Shown piece after piece: positions 45,001 to 59,260 of a stretch of DNA of 64,000 nt. The position numbers were made by a program, and so were the translations under genes. The stretch spans positions 128,510,714-128,574,713 of the forward strand of contig CM057460.1 in the NCBI GenBank assembly GCA_030035585.1, written 5' to 3'. The notes beneath the pieces are model-generated. The model was not told where the DNA came from. It made no database searches and saw only the letters and a program-made list of their open reading frames with translations. The stretch is from Dugong dugon (Eukaryota; Chordata; Mammalia; Sirenia; Dugongidae). Position 1 is the first letter of the stretch. Each line of letters opens with the position of its first letter.

Positions 45001-47580
45001 ATAATATCCATATGCCTACAAGGAAGACCAGTTAATATGATTCTTATTCAAATTTATGCACCAACACTAAGGACAAAGATGAAGAAATTGAAAATTTTTA
45101 CTGACTTCTGCAGTCTGAAATTGATCAAACATGCAATCAGGATGCACTGATAATTACTGGTGATTGGAATGTGAAAATTGGAAACAAAGAAAAAGGATCA
45201 GTAGTTGGAAAATATGGCCTTGGTGATAGAAACAATGCCAGAGAGCACATGATAGAATTTTGCAAGATCAACAACTTCTTCATTGCAAATACCTTTTTTC
45301 AATAACAAAAACAGCCACTATACATGTGGACCTCACCAGATGAAATACACAGGAATCAAATTGACTGTATCTGTGGAAGGAAACGATGGAAAAGCTCAAT
45401 ATCATCAGTCAGAACAAGACCAGGGGCCAGCTGCGGAACAGACCATGAATTGCTTATATGCAAATTCAATTGAAACTGAGAAAAATTCAATTGAAACTGA
45501 GAAAAATTAGAACAAGTCCATGAGAGCCAAAATACAACGTTGAGTATATCCCACCTGAATTTAGAGACCATCTCAAGAATAGATTTGATGAGTTGAACAC
45601 TAATGACCAAAGACCAAAGAAGTTGTGGGATGATATCAAGGACAGCATACATGAAGAAAGCAAGAGGTCATTAAAAAGGCAGGAAAGAAAGAAAAGACCA
45701 AAATGGATGTCAGAAAAGACTCTGAAACTTGCTCTTGAACATGGAGTAGCTAAAGCCAAAGGATGAAATGATGAAGTAAAAGAGTAGAACAGAAGATTTC
45801 AAAGGGCTGCTCGAGAAGACAAAGTATTAAAATAACATGTGCAAAGACCTGGAGATAGAAAACCAAACGGCAAGAACACGCTTGGCATTTCTTAAGCTGA
45901 AAGAACTGCAGAAAAAATTCAAGCCTCAAGATGCAGTACTGAAGGATTCTATGGGGAAAATATTAAACCATGCAGGAAGCATAAAAGAAGATGGAAGGAA
46001 TACATGGAGTCACTATACAAAAAAGAATTGGTCGACATTCAACCATTTCAGGAGGTAGTATATGATCAGGAACTGATGGTACTGAAGGAAGAGGTCTGAG
46101 CTACACTGAAGGCATTGGTGAAAAACAAGTCTCCAGGAATTGACAGAATATCAATTGAGATGTTTCAACAAATGGATGCAGTGCTGGAAGTGCTCACTCG
46201 TCTATGCCAAGAAATTTGGAAGACAGCTACCTGGCCAACCGACTGGAAGATATCCATATTTATGCCTATTCCCAAGAAAGGTGACCCAACCAAATATGGA
46301 AATTATCAACAATATCGTTAATATCACATGCAAATAAAATTTTGCTGAGGATCATTCAAAAGCTGCTGGAGCCGTATATTGACAGGGAACTGCCAGAAAT
46401 TCAAGCCAGATTCAGAAGAGGATGTGGAATAAGGGATATCATTGCTGATGTCAGATGGATCCTGGCTGAAAGCACAGAAGACCAGAAAGATGCTTGCCTG
46501 TGTTTTATTGACTATGCAAATGCATTTGACTGTGTGAATCATAACAAATTATGGATAACACTGAGAAGAATGGGAATTCCAGAACACTTAACTGTGCTCA
46601 TGAGGAACCTGTACATATACCAAGAGGCAGTGATTTGAACAGAACAAGGGGATACTGCATGGTTTAAAGTCAGGAAGTGTGCATCGGGGAGGGTTGTATC
46701 CTTTCACCATACTTATTCAATCTGTATACTGAGCATGAGAAGCTGAACTATATGAAGAAGAATGTGTCATTAAGATTAGAGGAAGATTCATTAACAACCT
46801 GTGTTATGCAGATGAAACAACCTTTCTTGCCGGAAGTGAAAAGGAGTTGAATCAATTACTGATGAATATCAAAGACCACAGCCTTCAGTATGGGTTATAC
46901 CTCAACATAAAGGAAACAAAAATCCTCACAACTGAACTAATAACCAACATCATGATAAAGAGAGAAAAGATTGGAGTTGTCAAGGATTTCATTGTACTTG
47001 GATCCATAATCAACATCTATGCAAAGAGCAGCAAGAAATCAAGACACATTGCACCGGGCAAATCTTCTTCAAAAGACCTCTTTAGAGTGTTAAAAAGCAA
47101 AGATGACACTTTAAGGACTAAGGTGCTCCTGATCCAAGCCATGGTGTTTTCAGTCGCCTCATATACATGGGAAAACTGGATGATGAATAAGGAAGACCAA
47201 AGAATTGATACCTTTGAATTATAGTGTTGGTGAAGAATATTGAATATACCATGGGCTGCCAAAAAAACGCACAAATCTGTCTTGTAAGTACAACCAGAAT
47301 GCTCCTTAGAAGCAAGGATGGTGAGACTGTGTCTCACATAATTTGGGTGTGTTATCAGGAGGAATCAGTCCCTGGAAAAGGACATCATGCTTGGTGAAGC
47401 AGAGGGTCAGCAAAAAAGAGGAAGACCCTCAATGAGATGGATTGGCGCAGTGGCTGCAACAACGGGCTCAAGCATAACAACGATTGTGAGGATGGCGCAG
47501 GACTGGGCAGTGTTTTGTTCTGTTGTACATAGGGTTGCTATGAGTTGGAACCAACTAGACGGCACCTAACAACAACAACA
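45001..47580 (+). mobile_element. RTE (BovB-class) LINE, 2.6 kb, perfect 10-bp TSD
   Basis: A 5'-truncated non-LTR element beginning in the endonuclease domain and ending in the characteristic 'acggcacctaacaacaacaa' tail without poly(A). TSD actccacttt is at 44991-45000 and 47581-47590, which fixes both ends to the base. It is the longest RTE in the window and the reference for the fragments at 6549, 15023, 31499 and 41036. Coding capacity is lost. Confidence 0.96.
45022..47224 (+). pseudogene. RTE endonuclease/reverse transcriptase, frameshifted
   Basis: Domains in order: endonuclease (VNMILIQIYAPT at about 45033, then shifts and stops); a linker with a 21-bp in-frame tandem duplication (NSIETEK twice, about 45466-45508); the RT fingers KNKSPGIDRISIEMFQQMDA (46115-46175) with MPIPKKGDPTKYGNY (46260-46305); RT motif A in CFIDYANAFDCVNHNKLW (about 46500-46550); and the catalytic box, which reads CYADETTFLAGSEKE (about 46800-46845) instead of YADD. 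The C-terminal region follows in 46847-47224. At least five frame breaks separate these blocks. RTE elements insert by target-primed reverse transcription in the nucleus. This copy is inactive. Confidence 0.9.
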
Positions 47581-47590
47581 ACTCCACTTT

Positions 47591-48060
47591 CCCTCCCCAC
47601 TGTAATGTATAGTTCCCAAAGAAGTTTCCACCTCCTTAGATAACCTGCCTTTCCCAGCCACATAGAGTCAGGGCACCTGAATTGTGTTGAGACACTCATG
47701 TGGTCCACTCCACTGAACATAGCTATTTGGGTTTGGGTTTGGGATTGGGCACATGACCAAAGGTGGGCCAGTCAGAACTCTCCTGTATGATGTTTTGAAA
47801 AAGCTGAGAAGAGCCTTTTATCTCAGATGTCAAAGGTAGGAAGATGAGAACTTTAGACTGCTTGTGGTCAGTGTTCCAGAGACATGGAAATGAGTGGTAC
47901 AAATGAAGCTGACTCACAGAGACAGAGACAGAGAGAGTCCTGATGACCTCGTGTAGCTGGTTTCAGTCATCTCTGAGGGCAGCTCTGCCTGCTCTTGCTG
48001 GGATTGCTTACATGAGTCAATAACCTCATTTTCTTTGGCCTAAGCAAATTTAAATTAGTT
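47591..48060. repeat. Ancient mammalian repeat relic (family not named)
   Basis: 'gggcacatgaccaaaggtgg' with 'gccagtcagaactctcctg' and a following 'cagagacagagacagagag' segment resembles an old mammalian repeat known to me only by pattern. It flanks the RTE insertion site. Confidence 0.4.
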
Positions 48061-48284
48061 TAATACTATCAGATACCATCAAATCTTAGCTTATGCAGAA
48101 ATAGTCTTACTTAGATATGACCAGGAAGTAATAATATGAATGAAAATAGAAACATAACACAATAAAATGGGCAATAGATAATACAACTAAATAATGTATT
48201 TATATAGGGTAACAGTAAATGATAGGGCAAGAAAGAACACTGGAGTAAGTCTCCAAAATAATATTTATTTTTTATAAAACAGAA

Positions 48285-48520
48285 AGATTATAATTTATTG
48301 AGAGCTTATTATATGCCAGGCCCTGAAACATGGTTTGAATGTATGCTGGATAATCCTCTTTAATTATTATCTTCTTCAATATTTTAGCGAGTATCATTTC
48401 CATTTTACAGATAAGAAAAATGAGTCTAACACAGGTGATTATATTTACTTCAGGTCACATATCAGATTAGCACAAGAGTCAAGATTTGTACTAATGTCTG
48501 CTGATTCCATGTTCTTATTA
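48285..48520 (-). repeat. MIR SINE
   Basis: 'ttgagagcttattatatgcc', 'aggccctgaaacatgg', 'atttccattttacagataag' and 'tcaggtcacatatcagatta' follow reversed MIR over about 230 bases. Confidence 0.82.
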
Positions 48521-49354
48521 AGATCATAAATGCCATACTAAGAAGATTAGCTTTATTCTATAGGCAATATACAGTGATTAAGATTTCTTTTTCTTGTTAT
48601 TGTTGTTAAAGCAAGGCCTACCTTTGGGAAAGCTATATTTTTAAAAGATGAATTTTCACAGCAGTGTGCAGAAATGTATTGAAGGAGGGCTAAGCATATG
48701 TCAGAAAGCCATTCAGGAAGCTCAAATAGCAACCTGTGTGTGAGACGATAGAAAGAATGTTTATAACAAGTAAAATTACAGGTTCTGCTAGTGCCTGGAA
48801 ACTCATCACTATCTGTAAAATACATGACCAGACTTTGTATGTATACTTTACTATTCTGTAGACAATGCATACGATAGGAGCTCTGATTGCTAAAGAAAAT
48901 GTCAAAGATTTCTAACTTGATCAACTCTTATAGCCGTAGAACTGACCTTTCCTCATAGAACAGTAAGGAAAGACACTCAGGACCCTTGGAATAGATTCAG
49001 TGATGTTGCACTACCGAGCTTGGAATCACATGTAATTACTGATTTGATTTATAGTTACTGCTTGCCCTATTCCCCTAGTTATCTGGAAAACTACATATAT
49101 AAGCATGCCTGCCTGTCATTAATCCTAGTTTCTACCACTTACCTTTATTCAGCAATCACTAAGAAGGCAGGGAGTCAGTTATCTTTATGATATTCCTGGT
49201 GAAGATGACACCCTTCCACTATCTGTTTTTTTTTTCTTCTTCCCAAGCTGGGAATACAACACAAAAACAGAGCAAGAAATTTCCAGCCATCGCTCACTTT
49301 GAAACTTTGAGTCTCTAGCCACAAGCTATATAACATGCCTTAAGAAATTATATG
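48521..49354. other. No feature recognised
   Basis: The 123-codon minus-strand frame (48553-48924) has no recognisable domain. I see nothing supporting a gene. Confidence 0.45.
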
Positions 49355-49510
49355 ATTTCAACATATCTTTATTAAGCATCTACTATGTTCCAGGCATTGT
49401 GTTATACTTTGAGAGACACAGGGTCCCCAACCCTATCGAACATACATTTTAGTAAGGTATAAGTTCTTTTTACATGAGATCAATCAATAGGTTAAAATAA
49501 AGGAGAATTT
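49355..49510 (+). repeat. Ancient mammalian repeat relic
   Basis: 'ctttattaagcatctactat', 'gttccaggcattgtgttata' and 'aacatacattttagtaaggt' repeat the opening of the element at 12660. It is short and diverged. Confidence 0.5.
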
Positions 49511-50114
49511 TATGCCACAAATCAAGAATGCAACATTTTACTGATTCCCCCTGAATTTAAGCCAAGTTAGAACCTCAGGTTTACTAAGCAACTTGGAGGT
49601 AGAGAAAAAATAGATTCTTTAATTATTGTGAAAAGATAGAACCCACACTGCTCCCGCGAGACTCGTCTTCATCCACAATGAAAATTTAGCATCGCTCTGG
49701 ACTGTGCATGTGTCAGAAGCCTACCTGCTGGTCTGTGCAGTTCTGGGGCTGTTTTCAATGCTAAGGGCATCTAATGGCAATTTTTGTGTTCTCCAGCTCC
49801 AAGAAGCCACACACCATGGCATCATCCTAGAAAGGTCTAGAGAAGAGGAAATCAGTGGGGGACTGATATCACATTAATTAAAGTACTGAATGCAACTTAA
49901 TACTAGTTTAACATTTGTATTAAATGTATTTGTGACTTTGCTCACAGTACTGAGTTTGTGATCTTTTTAGTCAAACCTTACATACAGATGTACAACTTTA
50001 CCTGTTGATACAGGAGATGATTCCAGAATTTCTTTAAAGGAGTACTTTAGGAATGGCAATCTGGTTTTGATTGGAGGTTGCATGATGTTCTTCGAGCGCA
50101 TTTCCAGAATACTC
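49511..50114. other. No feature recognised
   Basis: No exon or repeat identified. Confidence 0.45.
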
Positions 50115-50124
50115 TATAAGTTTT

Positions 50125-50312
50125 TGGAGCCCTGGTGGTGTAGTGATTAAGAGCAAGGCTACTAACCAAAAGGTTGGCAGTTCAAATCCACCAGCTGCTC
50201 CTTGGAAACCCTATGAGGCAGTTCTACTCTGTCCTATAGGATCGCTATGAGTATAGAATTCTATAGATCGCTATAGAATTGACTCGACAGCAAAGGGTTT
50301 TTGTTTTTTCTT
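50125..50312 (+). mobile_element. AfroSINE, short type, with internal duplication; 10-bp TSD
   Basis: The head 'ggagccctggtggtgtagtg', B-box 'ggcagttcaaatcc' and short body are standard. Near the 3' end, 'gatcgctat...tagaatt' occurs twice (50240-50280), including a perfect 12-bp palindrome at 50253-50264. TSD tataagtttt is at 50115-50124 and 50313-50322. Confidence 0.94.
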
Positions 50313-50322
50313 TATAAGTTTT

Positions 50323-50770
50323 AAGCGATATTATTGTCCATTTCAAAGAATGGTGAGGGTGCATTGGAGCTTTAGTAGGTGATTTGGAACCTAACGGGGC
50401 TAGTGCGTCACTCCACTGCTTCTTTCACCAGCCACTCTGTGAGACACTCACTGACACTATTGGCTATTTTACATTTTTTGGATGCCTAACAGTCTGAGTT
50501 CATCCAAGTTTAACACAACTCATTTGCAGGTTTACAATGCAGTTTATCTTCAATTGTTTTATCTACCCAACATCAGGCAAAAAATAACAGAACTGGTCAA
50601 TTGTGACACTAGATAATCATAGCCTAAAGCTACATTGCTACATCTAGAATAAGAAACCGTATTAAAACCAAACGTGCAATTTAATCATTTGTAAAATTCA
50701 AAGCAAGCCATAGCAACTATTTCAGAGTTTATTTAGAAATCTATTAGTGGAGAACGCAAATATTTAAAAG
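50323..50770. other. No feature recognised
   Basis: AT-rich sequence without identifiable elements. Confidence 0.45.
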
Positions 50771-50911
50771 TGACATTTTGTAAGTACAAACGAAATTTAG
50801 CAAATTAATTTAAACTCCACAATAAATTCTATGCACTTTGAAAATACTGCTGTCTGAATTATGACAAAAAATAACTTGGGTCGTTTAGGCAATGAAAAGA
50901 GTTAATTTTAC
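50771..50911 (+). repeat. Unclassified 140-bp repeat, copy A
   Basis: It shares about three quarters of its bases with 60901-61044, including 'actttgaaaatactgct' and 'ataacttgggt..tttaggcaatgaa'. No family is recognised. It has neither a tRNA-like box nor a poly(A). Confidence 0.6.
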
Positions 50912-50937
50912 TGAGTTCACACTGCAAACAAATTTTT

Positions 50938-51027
50938 CATGATAGCTCACATTTACTGAGTGCTTACAATGTGCTCACCATTACAGACTAGAACTTCCTA
51001 TATTTTCTCATTATCCCAAGGTTTTCT
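50938..51027 (-). repeat. MIR SINE, left half (split by L1)
   Basis: 'tagctcacatttactgagtg' and 'cttacaatgtgctcaccatt' are reversed MIR. Its continuation lies on the other side of the 8.1-kb L1, at 59165. The last bases, 51012-51027, are the left TSD copy. Confidence 0.75.
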
Positions 51028-52224
51028 TTAATTATTTTTATTTTTTTAATATTTTATTGTACTTCAGGTGAAGGCTCACAGAACAAATAATTTCTCATGA
51101 AACAGTAGTACACATGTTGTTTCATGACATTGGTTAACAACCCCACAACATATCAACCTTCTAACTTCTCAACCTTTTTTTTTTTTTTTTTTGGTGAAAA
51201 TACACATAGCCAAAGATACACCGTTTCAAAAATTTCTACATACACAGCTCAGTGACATTGACTACGCTCTTCCAATTGTGCTGTTATTCTCACTTAAGAT
51301 GAAGGCTTACAGAACAAAATAGTTTCTCATTTAACAGTTACTACAAATGTTGCCCTATTACAATGGTTAACAGTCTCACAACACATCAACAATATCCTTA
51401 CTCAATCTTGGGTTCCCTATCACCAGCTTCCTTGTCCCCTTCTGCCTTCTGGCCCTTGTCACTGGACTCCTGTACCTTGTTAGTCTCATTTGGTTTTACA
51501 GGGCTGTCCAGTCGCAGGCTGAACAGTGAACCTCGGAGGGAACTTCACCACCTAGCTAAAAGGGTGTCTGGGGACCATACTCTCGAGATTTTTCCAGTCT
51601 CCTTGAGGCCAGTAAATCTAGTCTTTTTTGTGTGTGTGTGAGTTAGAATTATGCTCTACATCCTTCTCCAGCTCTGTCCAGAACCTTCTGTTGTGATCCA
51701 GGTCAGAGCAGTCAGTGGTGGTAGCTGGGCACCATCTAGCTGTACTGGACTCAGTCCGGTAGAGGCCTTGGTAGCTGTTGACAATTAGTCCTTTGGACTA
51801 ATCTTTTCCTTGTATTCTGTTCTCTTCATTCTCCCTTGCTCCCGAAGGAGCGAGACCAGTGGAGTATCTTAGATGGCCGCTCACAGGCTTTAAAGACCCC
51901 AGACACTACTCACCAAGGTAGAATGTAGAGCATTGTCTTTATAAGTAGTGTCATGCCAATTGAGCTAGATGTTCCCCGAGACCATGGTCCACAGAGCCCT
52001 CCACCAGGCAATTCAGTCCCTTGGGGAGTTTGGATGTATCTATGGGGCTTCCATGACCTTTCCTTGTACAGGTTGTGCTAGTTTCCCCTGTATTGTGTAC
52101 TGTCTCACCCTTCACCAAAGATACCACTTATCTATTGCCTATTTAGTATTTCCCCCCAGCCCCTCCCATCCCTGGTAACCAACAAAGATTGTTACATTTT
52201 GTGTGTGAACTATTTCATGGGTTT
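51028..52224 (-). other. L1 3' UTR with mosaic end
   Basis: In minus-strand sense the UTR ends with a terminal-type module (51395-51290), a block with internal A-tract (complement of the T-run at 51177-51193), then a second terminal-type module (51165-51055) before the true tail. The same layout is seen at 10170-10505 and 3340-3810. Confidence 0.78.
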
Positions 52225-56046
<3,822 letters not shown>

Positions 56047-56469
56047 TTTGTAGTGATTTTTTTTGTGGTGCTGAAGTTTTCTTTGTTCTTCTTACTCTCT
56101 TGTGCTGAGTTACTTTTGTTTGTGGAGGTTTTTTTCATTTCTTTTGTTTTTGTAGGTTTTGTTTTTGCTGAGAGTTTATGTTTTTGTCTTTATTTTTATG
56201 AGTTGGTTTGTTAACTTTCTTTGTGGTTACCATGAATTTTACCCTTATCTTTCTAAGTTTGAAGCAGTCTACCCTTACTTGGTATCGCCTTGCCTTCCTC
56301 TCCATTAGAAGGTTCTATACCTATGCCGTTTATTCCCTCTTTCATTGTTTTGATGTTGTTGTCATCCATCTATTGACTTCTCTGATTCCCTGTTGTATTT
56401 CTTTTGGTTTTGGATAGTCCTCGAGAGTTCATTTCCTAGATTGGCATCTGGTTCTTACGATCCTGTGTC

Positions 56470-57518
56470 CTAGGTCCTGCCTGAGGGCTGAAGCTGTTTG
56501 TCCTCAGATTGAAGAACACCCTTTAATAATTCTTGTAAGTTTGGTTTGACTTTTACATATTCCCTTAGTTTCTGTTTATCAGGAAATGACCTAATTTCAC
56601 CATAAAATTTGAATGAGAGTTTTGCAGGATATATTATTCTTGGCTGACAATTTTTTTCTTTCAAGATTTTATATATGTCATCCCACTGACGTCTTCCCTG
56701 TATGGTTTCTGCCAATTAATCTGAGCTTAGTCTTATTGTTTCTCCTCTGTATGTGAATTCTTGTTTTTCACGAGCTGCTCTCAGGATTCTTTGTTTGTCT
56801 TTGGTTTTGGCTAGTTTGTATATGATATGCCTTGGTGATTTTCTTTTGGGGTCTCTTCCATATGGGGTTTGTTGAGCTTCTTGGATAGCCAGCTTTTCAT
56901 CTTTCATGATATTGGGGAAGTTTTCTGTCAGCAGTTCCTCAATGATCCTCTCTCTGTTTTCTGTTTTCTCCCCCTGTTCTGGAATGCCAATCACTGGTAA
57001 ATTTTTGGTTTTACTTGTGTCCCACATAACTCTCAGGGTCTCTTCATTTTTCTTTGTTCTTTTTTCTGAGTTTTCCTCAAATAGAATTGTATCCAAGTGT
57101 TTGTCTTCAGTTCCACTGATCCTGTCTTCCACGGTTTCAAATCTGCTTCTCAGCCCTTCTATGACATCATCCACTTCTGAAAGCTTGTTGTTTATCTTTT
57201 GGATTTCTAATTGTTGTTTTTGTATAATTTCTAGTTGTGACTTTATTTTGGCATTTTGTTCCTTCATCATCTTCCTGAATTCTTCCAATTTTTTGTCTGT
57301 ATATTCCATGAATTTGTCTATTTTTTTCTCATGTTTGACACCTCTTTGCCTCAGTTCTTGGAAAATTCCAAGTATTAGTGATTGAATTCACTATCAGGTA
57401 CTTCTAGTGCATTTTCTTCCACAGGAGAGTCATCTGGTGTTTTAATTTGGACACCTACTGGAGCCATCCTGTCCTGTTTTTGTAAATGTTTTGATATTGT
57501 TTGCTGTTTTCGGGGCAT
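56470..57518 (-). pseudogene. L1 ORF1 (RNA-binding chaperone), one frameshift and stops
   Basis: The start at 57518 (MPRKQQTISKHLQ) opens a basic N-terminus. A stop and frame change near 57385-57320 lead into the open block 57309-56719. That block has a coiled coil (MKEQNAKIKSQLEIIQKQQLE), the RRM-like core and the C-terminal domain (GRDPKRKSPRHIIYKLAKTK). One in-frame TAA at 56716-56718 separates it from the last 81 codons (ETIQGRRQWDDIYKILKEKN to the stop at 56470). Total length of about 350 codons is normal for the family. ORF1p forms trimers and coats L1 RNA. The two visible lesions would prevent a full product. Confidence 0.93.
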
Positions 57519-58046
57519 TCGGTAGATATTTCTCTCATTTATTGATGGTAGATTTGTTTGTTTCGTCCCTTTTTAAAAAAAAATTTGAGTATGTCTGAGC
57601 AGGCGGACTGCGTGCCCCTTGTTGTTCGCTTGTCTGTGTGCTCAATACTTTTTGCTTCCTTCTCCAACTGACCGGTTCAGTCACTCAGATGTGGTACAGC
57701 AGGGCAGGTCTAGCTGAAGAGGAGCCACTGGGACGGGTTGTTTGTGGCACTCACCGCAGCTGCCAGGGCGGTCAGTAATCAGTGCTGGGCAGGTTCCAGT
57801 AGGCTGTGCCTGCACTGCTTGGTGGTGTGATGTCAAGCGCATGGTGCATGTAGGCAGGATGCAGTGGGGAGATGGTTATGTGTGGAGCTAAGCTGGATAT
57901 GGGAGACAGGAGAGAGGAAAAGGAGCCAAAAAACATACAAACAAAAAAGAATGCTAGTGGAGCTTGCCGTTGGAATGGAGAGATGAGATACTATGGAATG
58001 GAGAAAAACAGAAGGGGTAAGAGGAAGAAAAGAAAAGAATGAACAA

Positions 58047-58844
58047 CTAAAAATCAGTAAGGTTAAAGAACCGCAAAGTTCCCAGGGATCCCACTGATGC
58101 AGCTATGAGGTCTGGGGAAGTCGCTCTCAGGTGTCGCAGCACAGCCTGGCCAGAAGGCGCAGAGGCATACAACACCTGGTATTCAGGGATCAGATAGAGA
58201 AGGAAGATATAGAGAGACGAGAAACTGAGCAATGAAGAAAGACAAAAGGGAAAAAGAGGGAAAAGAAAACAAAACAAATCAAAACAAACAAAAAAAGGAA
58301 CAAGAAAGGTATCCCATAAAAACAGGAAAAAAAAAAAAAAACAAACCAACAAAAAAAGAAATGCTCTCAGGGATCCCTCTGCACGTCTGTGGAAGCTGAA
58401 GGGGAGTCTCCCTGGCACGCAGTTCTGCCTGACCAGAAAGGGCTCCCAACTCAAGAAAAGGAAAAGAAAACAGACAAACAATTCAAAATGAACAAATGAA
58501 CAAAAGCCCCAGGATCCCACCAGTGCAGTATCCCAGACTGGGAAGCAGCTCCACACTCGAATGGAGCTCCGCAGCCCCTCAGGAAAAAGCAAAGATGGTG
58601 CACAGAGCCAGGCGCTCGAGCGAAAGGAGGGGGAGGCAGCGAGAGGCAAGAAAGAAACCCAAAGAAGCAGGGAAAAAAAAAAAAAAAGCAACACTAGCAG
58701 CCAACAAATGGCACCCAGAGAGCCGCCCGCTTGGGCGTGCAGAATCCAAGCAGCCCGTGCCTCCCAGTCAAGAGACCGCGGCCACGGTAGCAGAGGAGCC
58801 TGATCAGGGCGAAGAGGGGTGGGGGGTGGGAAAGCGCACACCAC
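58047..58844 (-). CDS. Long sense-strand ORF in L1 5' UTR, function doubtful
   Basis: A 265-codon open frame in L1 sense orientation, starting about 320 bases from the L1 5' end and closing about 530 bases before ORF1. The product is very rich in Phe, Leu, Trp and Ser (stretches such as LLVLLFFFFSLLLWVSFLPL), so it would be hydrophobic. It follows from T-rich tracts on this strand (complement of A-tracts at 58260-58350 and 58670-58690), which encode Phe and Leu and contain few stops. I recognise no domain. It may be a compositional accident. A conserved upstream ORF is the alternative. Confidence 0.25.
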   Translation of the reverse strand: MVCAFPPPTPLRPDQAPLLPWPRSLDWEARAAWILHAQAGGSLGAICWLLVLLFFFFSLLLWVSFLPLAASPSFRSSAWLCAPSLLFPEGLRSSIRVWSCFPVWDTALVGSWGFCSFVHFELFVCFLFLFLSWEPFLVRQNCVPGRLPFSFHRRAEGSLRAFLFLLVCFFFFFLFLWDTFLVPFFVCFDLFCFLFPLFPFCLSSLLSFSSLYIFLLYLIPEYQVLYASAPSGQAVLRHLRATSPDLIAASVGSLGTLRFFNLTDF

Positions 58845-59147
58845 AAATTACCTGCTGTTTTGTCTCCCACTGGACATTCTGAAAGGCTGCTTTCTCATAC
58901 CCCATTTGCTGGTCTCCTATAGGAGTCCAAGATGGTGGTTCCGCGCTGCATTAGCTGGTAGGGGACCTCTGCATGAATCTCACCTCGCTCTCCGTTCTCT
59001 TTCAGTATTCTCATTCCATTTGGTGCTCGGCTGAGTTCTTTATCTCTTCATTTGATGTTCTAGGGTTTCAGGATTGTTGATTCTCTGTTTGGCTTAGTTT
59101 TTCAGATCTTTGCTGTGGAGGGATGGCGTGGTGCTTCTGCCTAGAGT

Positions 59148-59155
59148 GCCATCTT
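59148..59155 (-). promoter_or_regulatory. YY1-like motif at L1 5' end
   Basis: AAGATGGC on the minus strand, 9 bases inside the element. It is in the position of the YY1 site of human L1, which directs accurate initiation. Role inferred. Confidence 0.6.
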
Positions 59156-59164
59156 GCTGGAACC

Positions 59165-59260
59165 TATCCCAAGTTTTTTGATAAGAAAATTAAAACATAG
59201 ATTTATCAATCTGATCAGAGTAATACAAAAGAACCGGGGCCTTAATTTGAGCTTGTTAAG
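59165..59260 (-). repeat. MIR SINE, right half (split by L1)
   Basis: 'tttgataagaaaattaaaac' after the right TSD copy continues the MIR pattern (equivalent to 'acagatgagaaaattgaaac') interrupted at 51012. Confidence 0.6.

Larger units (their letters stand above)
57519..59164 (-). promoter_or_regulatory. L1 5' UTR (internal promoter region)
   Basis: About 1.65 kb, more GC-rich than the surroundings, with purine-rich A-tracts on the + strand. GC blocks opening with (g/a)ggatccc occur at 58085, 58370 and 58511 and look like degenerate copies of one unit of about 80 bases. The region contains long open frames on both strands (see the sense ORF feature and findings). Confidence 0.75.

Noticed and set aside
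45001..47580. Group II intron or retron-like reverse transcriptase system
   Set aside because: The RT belongs to an RTE/BovB LINE: correct domain order, characteristic tail and a 10-bp TSD in mammalian DNA.
48553..48924. 123-codon minus-strand ORF
   Set aside because: It has no domain and a competing frame on the same strand. I see no evidence for coding.
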